Below the pieces are notes generated by a model. The model searched no databases. It was not told the origin of the DNA and worked only from the letters and a program-made list of their open reading frames with translations. 64,000 nucleotides of DNA from Isoetes taiwanensis (lineage: Eukaryota; Streptophyta; Lycopodiopsida; Isoetales; Isoetaceae): the NCBI GenBank assembly GCA_021234155.1, contig JAJEKV010000016.1:2250536-2314535 (forward strand). The letters are read 5' to 3'. The translations under genes were made by a program, and so were the position numbers. Positions 57,394 to 64,000 of this stretch are shown in pieces. Within the stretch, counting starts at the first letter, position 1. Each line of letters begins with the position of its first letter.

Positions 57394-59090
57394 TGTGGCG
57401 TCCCCTACTTCATTATCACGGTGCCCATCGTTATACAAGCGAGTTCATCCCCATACCAGCTCCTTTTGCGATCACGGGGCCCTCCACAATCTTGCGCACC
57501 CGTGAACGAGTCCCGGTGGGAAGAGTGAAGGGGTCATTACCGTCTCCCTCGGGGCCTACCTAGGCTGCGGGGCGTAAACACACATGTCAGTAGTACATAC
57601 ATCAACATCATATGACCATCACGAAGGATGGTCTCCCACATATCTGCATAGACAAAGATCAGCACAACACATAGGAAATCCTACCCAAGGCTCGGACGGG
57701 GATGGTGACAAGCTTGGGTCTCGAGTTCATTTGGGGCGGAATTCATGGCAATGGATTTGGGGCATAAGAACATGGCATAGGGTTGTCCACTCCATCCGCC
57801 CCTCCTGTGCACACTTTGCAGAGTAGGTTGAAAAGTGTTGGGACCTGACTGCAGCCCGCCGGATGCATAGCCAAGGGGGCTATATCTGGGTTACATCTCC
57901 CGGTTCGATGGGGCGGTAGGGATCTCTCCCTCGGAGATCTACAATGCTGACTCAAGGTGACTAGAGAACCCTTTGCCCGTATTCGACTTGAACTCAATGG
58001 AAGGTCATATTCACCACCTCACGAGTGTCGAGCCCATGCAGCCCCACGCGTTGGCAAGCCATTAGACCTAGTCACGGTGACCCCGGCGGCACTAACACAC
58101 CATAGGGGTCGTTCAAGAGTCGAACATGAACCTCCTTATAAGCCCGGTCGCCCCTTCACCCACAACCCGGTGTGGCTCTTGTGCAGAGCCGCATCTATAG
58201 TGTGCTAGAGAGGCTAATCTAGGAGCATCTACTACCAAGCTTTAGGTCTCTACCCCCTTCCCAATACAAGGAGTTCCGCAGAGAGATACATCATCCATAT
58301 ACATCCTGAGGAAGAACTAAAGAACAAGATCTAATCTATATCATAGAGTTAGGTTCTTTAGTTAGAATCTGCTATCTAGAGTTCTAGAGAGGGCTGCTAT
58401 GGGCAATTTAAGAGGCTAAACCTCTTTGATTCGATGGCTGAAATGGGGTTTAGACTACTAAATTGCCTAAATACCGATCCTTGAGTTCCTCCTCGACACG
58501 AACTCGACCATCCTGCTGAAATCTTTCGAATCAAGGAAAACTCGTCGATGCGGTTCTCTCGGGGCCCAGTGCACGGGAGGCGGTTTTGGCTCTTGAGGCA
58601 GCCAAAGCGGAGCTCTAAAACCCTAGAAACGAAAATGGGCAAGTTAGGGTTCTCCTACTTAAATAGACAAGGGGTGGCTAGGGTTTCCAATTATCCCCTT
58701 TAGGCATGTGGGATAATTGGGGAAAAGGCCCACTTGCCTTTAAGGGCTAGGTGGCCAAATGTGCCCACATGGAAATGTGTGCACCCAAATGTGCTCACAT
58801 GGAAATGTGTGCACATTAATGAATGTGTACATTGGAAAATGTGAACATTAATTGCACCTATGGGTATGGCCCACTTGGCATCAAGTGGCCACATGGAAAT
58901 GTGTGCCCACATTAATGTGTACATTGGAAAATGTGCACATTAATACTAATGCACATTCTTAGCAAGTTGCCCCCTAGGGGCTACCCACTTGGCTACACGT
59001 TGGCGTACCGTCGGTCGAGGGTGGCGTGTACAGCGTGGCGTGGCATTGCAATATCGTCACGGGGGCGTATCTTTGTCTTTGGGCGATCCA
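57394..59090 (-). repeat. 5' LTR of the large LTR retrotransposon (minus strand)
   Basis: Matches 47154-48862 with many small indels, mostly at C/G-rich or CAG/CTG sites. Length 1697 bp. Its outer end on the minus strand reads TGGATCGCCCAAAGAC where the other LTR reads TGTGACGTTCCAAAGAC. Confidence 0.85.
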
Positions 59091-59556
59091 CGAGAAGGAC
59101 CTCCTTATCCATAGAATCACTCTTCCGCTTCTCCACTTTCTGCAAGGAATCCTTTCCTTGCGTGGCTAACCATGATGCATGTCTATGTTGACCACTTGCA
59201 GCATGCTCTTTAAAGGCTGATGTCCTTAAATTTGTTGCACCCTCTTTACCAAATGCGCTTCTACATCTTGAATCCTCTTTGCAATAAATGCAATAAGCTC
59301 TGCTTTGTGTCATAGTTGAACCTTAGCCAATCATATTCATCCAGCCATCTTTCTTTGAATTCCTTCCTAGCTTGCGTAAGTCTCTCATGCTCGACATTAA
59401 GCTCTTGAGTATGGCCTGCCATGACATCTACAATATTTGGACTGTTTACCCTACTTGGTTCAAAGAATAGGAGCTTCCACTTCCCTTGCGAATCCGACCA
59501 TTTCAAATTGATTTACGGCCCTTTGTTTTACCATCCTTTTTCGTTGGAGGAGCCAT
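59091..59556 (-). pseudogene. hAT-like transposase, N-terminal part
   Basis: A minus-strand ATG at 59556 opens MAPPTKKDGKTKGRKS. After frame changes come EFKERWLDEYDWLRFNYDTK (59261-59506) and a TTF/BED-like zinc finger, AYCIYCKEDSRC with FKEHAASGQHRHASW (59150-59300). This is the N-terminal DNA-binding part missing from 45353-47153. Between them sits the LTR retrotransposon. Joining is inferred from family order and from both pieces ending exactly at the LTR ends. Confidence 0.8.
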
Positions 59557-60990
59557 TGACAACCGCAAATTCCTAATATAAGAGCAGCATTTAATTAAGA
59601 CACTCTCAAGTGCAAAACATTTCTAGAAAATCAAATAAAAATGCAACAAGGCTCATGTATTACAGATTTAAAAAACAATAAGAAGCACAATAGAAAGGGA
59701 AAAAGCACAACAACATATATAAAGTTGGTACCGCTTTCCGCACTTAAGGAACAAACTCGAAATGCCTCAATATAAGCCCAAAGAATCACTAAAAGCTTGC
59801 TAAGATGATCTTTGTGACAACCAAGACAGTATTGTCTTTTGATATTTTAATGACTACTTAATTTTGAAACTCATCTCCATATACATTCTACTACCAATGG
59901 AAGCTCAATAAGCAAGAAAATGCAATGTAGATGCAAAGAAATTTTTACGATCTTGCTGGTTTTGTTGTATAAAGCGCCTCCCCCTTATACCATATAAAAG
60001 ACTAGCCGGTGGGACGCTTGAGAAATTAGAAGAAATGGAATGGACGCTTTGCTTCTTGTGTGTATAACCGCTGAACTCTTTCAAGCACACCAAAGATTCA
60101 AGAAAAGCATTAACTAGCTTACTCGCAAAATGCATTGCAAACTAAGGTAAGGCTTTTAGTAAATCTTTGGTGTTCTAAGATTCGACCTCCTCCTCAATAT
60201 ATCTTCCAAAAATCTTTAAAGACGGGTGTTCTGCTTTTGCTTGCCCGAGGAGGAGAGGAAGCAGCGCCTCCTCCATTTATATCGCATTTTGCATAGGGAG
60301 GGAGCAAATCACATTTGCATAGGGGCGAATCTTGCTATTTATTTGCTTGCGCTTGCTTGCTTCTTCGAACACGCAAAGGCCGTTACGTGCCCTGCTTGGA
60401 TTCGACCTACCTAGCGTAATAGAGAAAACCTAAACCTAAAAGGGGAAAGTGCCCAAAAAAATAAATGCAATAGGGTGCTCGTGGAGAATCCGGTGAAAAA
60501 AAAATAAGAAATGACTTTTTTCGTCAAATGATGTTCAAACCCACCAATTTCCTAAAAAGCTAGAAAATTAAGCGGGCCCACATCTGTCAACTTTGTTAAC
60601 AACCGTCAATTTTTAATTTTAAGCGGTCGGATGCTCTTTAACCCCGGTATTTCCCGAACCAAGGCCTGGGCTTGGGATTTGTGCTTTAACATCGCCCACC
60701 TCTACGGCCTTTCTGTGGCGGCCGAGATCCTCTAGGCGCCATAGAACCAAAAGTCGCGGATAATATGAGACCGGGTTTTGGTTTAAACTTATATGTATGC
60801 ATTCATAATCTAGGCGGCCGATTTACAATCAGTAAATTCAAATTCACGTCCTTTTAAATTTATACCATTTAATTAACCGCCTGGGCTCATTTACAAATTT
60901 AAATTGTGTTTTTCTTTTTAGTGCAATTTCAAGATAACAATTAATTATTAATTTCAAGAAACGCATATGTGGCAATCTACTACCACCTAA
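59557..60990. other. No recognised gene
   Basis: Upstream flank of the hAT gene and beyond. The minus frame 59905-60135 and plus frame 60226-60414 match nothing I know. Terminal inverted repeats of the hAT element were not found. Confidence 0.4.
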
Positions 60991-61000
60991 TCGGCCACCT

Positions 61001-61129
61001 ACTATCAGAGCGCCCAAGATCATTCCTACTATCAGAGCGCCCAAGAACAATCGACTATCAGAGCGCCCAAGATCCGTCTACAACGCCTTCAATCCCATTC
61101 GATCGAGCCGCCTTCAATCCCATTCGATG
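61001..61129 (+). repeat. Two adjoining short tandem arrays
   Basis: ACTATCAGAGCGCCCAAGA occurs at 61001, 61028 and 61054 (period 26-27). Directly after, CGCCTTCAATCCCATTCGAT occurs at 61084 and 61109 (period 25). Confidence 0.9.
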
Positions 61130-61284
61130 TCTGCTGAATTATGCATTCTCTTGTTCTTTATTTTTCGTCCTCTATTTTTTCCAATGCATTCTAGTTCTTT
61201 ATCAGTGTCGGAGAAGAATGCTATCTTTTAACAGCAAACTTGAAGCGCCGAGTAGGCTTATGTAAAATCGAAGATCTGAATCCA

Positions 61285-61463
61285 AGTTCTATGTGTCATG
61301 GTGTTCCTCTTGGAAACTTGGTTTACGTAAGATTTCCATTATAAACTGCAATTATGAAGATGAGGCTCTTCCAAGAAGACATCCCGGTGGTGATACAATT
61401 GGTGAAAGTGTGGGCACATTTGTAGCATGGCCAAAAGAACGTCTGAAAAAGGTATGTATATTT
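61285..61463 (+). pseudogene. DUF8039-like fragment of a CACTA-type element protein
   Basis: One frame gives MCHGVPLGNLVYV (about 61291-61329). After a shift, another gives DEALPRRHPGGDTIGESVGT and FVAWPKERLKK (about 61354-61458). The 'G-x-x-(V/L)GT-(F/x)-VAWP' ending is typical of the DUF8039 region found in plant CACTA transposon-related proteins. A donor-like AAG/GTATGT follows at 61458. Only this short exon-like piece is visible; no transposase is near. Confidence 0.55.
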
Positions 61464-61697
61464 GGATATTCAAAAAAAAAAAGAATATATCATAACATCT
61501 GCGTGATGTTGTGAATTTTGAATTCTTTGATGTTCTTTAGCCAGTCATATCAACCCCATGAAACTACACATTAATGAAAATATGTAGTTTCTTGGGGTTG
61601 GTCATACTGGCTGGAGGGCATCAAAGGATTCAATGTTTTCGACATTGCATATAAAAAAACGTAATAAACTAATGACATAAAAGTATAGTGCAAAATT

Positions 61698-62408
61698 GCG
61701 CCAGGCGCGAGTTTGTATTCATATTCAAAAAGTGTATGTACATTTCTTCTTCTGCAAAAATGCGCCAGGCGCGAATTCTTTCTATCTCTACAATATGTCA
61801 TATAGGCCCACTTCATCGGCCCAATACCGCAAAAAGTCCCACCTGAACCACTGTGATATGACAGGATCCTCATCTTCCCCTGCGAATGTCGAAGTCTCCA
61901 AACCCAGTGTTGTATCGATCCTTGATACTATAAATCAAATCCTCGTACTTATTTGTTGGCATGAGCCTTACTAAGAGCATGAGGAGCCGCGATATGTCCG
62001 AGATGCGATGGAAGTGTTCCCATGGCCCCTGATACAGACTGTCTAATGGATTCTCCAACTCTCTTTGAACGTTTTGAACAGCACAATCAAGTAATATCTT
62101 GTACAGGGTCCAGAGTTGATGGTCGTCCAGGGGAAGTGTATTTGAACTAGAACCAGCCAGTGTATTTGAACTAGGATCAGCCAGTGTCCATGCATAAGGA
62201 AAATCCATGGCACTAGAACGAGAGAAATTAAGTAATTAGCAAATGATATATTACTCTCCCCATAAAACGATTCTGAACATACATAATTCAAAACGCGCGA
62301 TTTGTATAGAACCGTATGAAATAGAAAAGCCAAACTAAAAACGCACCTGGCGCGCTTTGATTAACCTAGTGGAAAATCGGAACCAAAAAATAGAAATGCG
62401 CCAAGCGC
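61698..62408. repeat. Cluster of GCGCCAGGCGC-like palindromes, second site
   Basis: GCGCCAGGCGC at 61698-61708 and 61762-61772, GCACCTGGCGCG at 62343-62354, GCGCCAAGCGC at 62398-62408. Three of the four sites are preceded by an A/T-rich AAA-AxTG run and followed by GA plus T-rich DNA. They flank the ORF at 61870-62208. Confidence 0.65.
61870..62208 (-). CDS. Hypothetical 112-residue protein
   Basis: A minus-strand ATG in good context (GTGCCATGG) opens MDFPYAWTLADPSSNTLAGS. It continues through a repeated SSNTL unit (24-bp DNA repeat) to DHQLWTLYKILLDCAVQNVQ, LYQGPWEHFHRISDISRLLM and TNKYEDLIYSIKDRYNTGFG. The mix of hydrophobic and charged residues looks like true coding and helical structure. 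I do not recognise a family. It lies between the DUF8039-like fragment and a Helitron end and is bracketed by GCGCC palindromes. It could be an exon of a transposon gene. Confidence 0.4.
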   Translation of the reverse strand: MDFPYAWTLADPSSNTLAGSSSNTLPLDDHQLWTLYKILLDCAVQNVQRELENPLDSLYQGPWEHFHRISDISRLLMLLVRLMPTNKYEDLIYSIKDRYNTGFGDFDIRRGR

Positions 62409-62564
62409 GATTTCTCCCATTCTAACATATTACTAGTTATAGTGCCCGGCGTTGCCGGGCGCAGTAACAATTTGAAGAGGTGATTGCTTCATTGTTGGCT
62501 AGAATAGACAATGTAGCTTGGAGGGGGCAACGGTAATATAGAGGAACTTTGCAAGATTCATTGA

Positions 62565-62820
62565 CATAGAATTCAAAATATAGATTTTGTGTATGTGATA
62601 GTGGGATTTAAACTTGATTATGTTATGTTGGATCACGCACAAATACTCGTACACGTAACATGGAACCTGCATATACCATAGAAACGCTCTTGTGTTATAC
62701 ATAGAATTCGATATATAGATTTTGTGTATGTGGTATTTGGACTTAAACTTGATTATGTTATGTTGGATCACAGACAAATATTCACAACCTAACATTAAAC
62801 CTCACTGCACTATAGAGACC
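62565..62820. repeat. 133-bp tandem duplication
   Basis: CATAGAATTC...TATAGATTTTGTGTATGTG and then AACTTGATTATGTTATGTTG occur near 62567 and again near 62700. Inside the Helitron body. Confidence 0.8.
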
Positions 62821-63437
62821 CGTTTGTGCTCCTCAACACGTGTTTATTATCTATGGGTTTAAGTATATAATAATTGCTAGCATTAAGATAGATTGGTAAC
62901 ACAAATTAAACACCGAAAGAAGTGCGTTTACTTTGTTTGTTGGTTCTATGTGCAGCGGGAATAATTGTTTGTGGATATTCTATGTTAGAGAATATGTAAC
63001 ATAGCACAAATTTGTTTATGTTGAGGTGTAGGGTTGTCGAACATAGGCACTGTCCAACAATGCCAAATAGGAAGGAACAAAACCTATAAAATTTTGAAGT
63101 AGTATCCCAATACCAACCCATTTTTCTTTATAACATGTGCATTTTATTTCAACAGGATAATTTCTTATTAAATGCCACCAACTGGCAATAAATGGGAGCC
63201 ATTTCGACACTTTGTAAGAGACATGCATCATATGAGGTCTATTATTATATTTATTTGTTGCCATGAAATATTAGGTTTATTGTGCCCTACAATATTAGGT
63301 TCATTGTTGCATAAAAGGTATGCATAAAAGGCACAACCTGCATTACCAATTGCATGTAACTATCAGGTCTATGGTTACAATTGCTACAAAGGCATTGAAC
63401 ATTCAGTGTTGACGTCATTATGAAGAAAACTTAACGC

Positions 63438-63640
63438 TGCTCTCTAGTTCAATGTTTGTAAAGTCTATGCTCTCTAGTTCAACGTTTGTGAAGTCTAATA
63501 TATCAGTTAAAGTGTTGATTGTAGCCCTTACATCTACATATTGAGTTGAATATAAGGTTTTTAAAGTCTATATATATCATTAAAAGGTTGATTGTAGCCC
63601 TTCATCTACATATTGAGTTGAATATAAGCTTTTCTTAAAC
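63438..63640. repeat. Two overlapping direct-repeat pairs
   Basis: GCTCTCTAGTTCAA(T/C)GTTTGT(A/G)AAGTC occurs at about 63439 and 63469. TTGATTGTAGCCCTT-CATCTACATATTGAGTTGAATATAAG occurs at about 63513 and 63587. Confidence 0.85.
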
Positions 63641-64000
63641 GAAGTGCACCAGTTCTAGGATTACAAATATCATTCTTTCTAGTTGAAATTTGAAAATTGA
63701 AAAGACCTATGGATGTTCTTGAGTTCGATTTTCGAAACTTCTCAACCGAGGAGAGAGGATGGTGTAAGCTAAGACCAATTTTTTCTGATAAGGCATGGCA
63801 AGAAAATAAGTACCTAAGAGCTGTAGAGTAAAGAATACCAATGTAGAATGGAACTTACCTCAAGAAGTTAATAATGTAATGATAATAAGATCGCAAAAGA
63901 GAATGTAAAGAGTTGGAGATAGATGTAAATATAGGTGCATGTCATGTAAAGTTAGCATCATCGTGATATACCAAGCAACCCATTGTGAAGGGATTTGGCT

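Larger units (their letters stand above)
47154..59090 (-). mobile_element. 12-kb LTR retrotransposon inserted in the hAT gene, no pol seen
   Basis: Two LTRs of about 1.7 kb (47154-48862 and 57394-59090) enclose 8.5 kb. A polypurine tract and a degraded initiator-Met-like primer site (57381-57393) mark the minus strand as sense. No RT, RNase H, integrase or clear gag is recognisable on either strand, which fits a large non-autonomous derivative (LARD). The outer flanks are the two halves of one hAT transposase gene. The five bases next to each end (47149-47153 GTAAG; 59091-59095 CGAGA) do not match, so the target duplication is damaged. Confidence 0.75.
62433..64000 (-). mobile_element. Helitron, minus strand, 3' end inside the window
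   Basis: On the minus strand a hairpin GCCCGGC-AAC-GCCGGGC (62444-62460) is followed by ACTATAA and terminal CTAG (62433-62436), then T. The body extends to the right. Its 5' end (reverse complement of TC...AAAG) is not found before 64000, so the right limit is the window edge. The terminal 28 bases match those at 38327-38354 except one. No coding gene is recognised in the part seen. Confidence 0.7.

Noticed and set aside
61001-61129. CRISPR-like array
   Set aside because: Units are nearly adjacent without unique spacers, and the genome is a plant.
63565-63585. TCTATATATATCATTAAAAG as a second Helitron 5' end
   Set aside because: It lies inside a direct repeat whose sister has a different sequence, is on the wrong strand for the 62433 end, and has no empty site to compare.

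Overview
This window is nuclear DNA from a land plant. It is built almost entirely of transposable elements and their remains, with one gene that looks intact: a STIG1-like cysteine-rich secreted protein at 32539-32901 (+). Plant origin is supported by the STIG1 fold, PPR remnants of both the P and PLS types, initiator-Met primer sites of plant LTR retrotransposons, plant-type LINEs with a DUF4283-like ORF1, hAT, Helitron-type ends and a DUF8039-like fragment. The wording of the PPR and LINE fragments suggests a fern or another seed-free plant; that is an impression from memory, not a proof.

Left third (1-22.2 kb). A repeated block (copy A) begins with the 3' end of a LINE (1-905) and its downstream DNA. 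It is interrupted at 1648 by a Helitron-like 5' end and about 6 kb of foreign DNA holding two decayed PPR genes on opposite strands (3.3-4.5 kb, +; 5.28-5.80 kb, -). The block resumes at 7700 and is cut again at 9101 by a Ty3/gypsy element (LTR, PBS, gag, pol; 9101-about 14745). That element has no recognised 3' LTR. A second, different LINE follows (about 15.4-20.5 kb), then a degenerate repeat region (20.6-22.2 kb).

Middle (22.2-33.3 kb). Copy B (22.2-29.28 kb) and copy C (29.28-32.54 kb) are head-to-tail duplicates of the same block. The C block runs directly into the promoter and coding region of the STIG1-like gene. The B block ends in a copy of that promoter but has lost the coding part. 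Copy B carries an LTR insertion (26274-28984) with a matching empty site in copy C. Its left end is one LTR family and its right end another.

Right half (33.3-64 kb). In order: a possible foldback element; a Helitron-type 3' end at 38354; a LINE RT fragment; a truncated gypsy gag/protease element (39.2-40.9 kb); a decayed minus-strand gene of unusual make-up (41.05-44.57 kb); and a hAT transposase gene on the minus strand. The hAT gene is split into 45353-47153 and 59091-59556 by an LTR element of about 12 kb (47154-59090, minus strand) in which I find no pol. The window ends with tandem repeats, a DUF8039-like fragment, a 112-codon minus-strand ORF with no recognised function, and a second Helitron-type 3' end (62433, minus strand) that nearly matches the first.

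Nothing here works as a pathway. The genes relate to each other by nesting: duplications, insertions into earlier copies, and capture of gene pieces. Near-identical copies often differ by small indels and swaps at CAG/CTG/CGG sites, so some frameshifts may be sequencing errors rather than biology.
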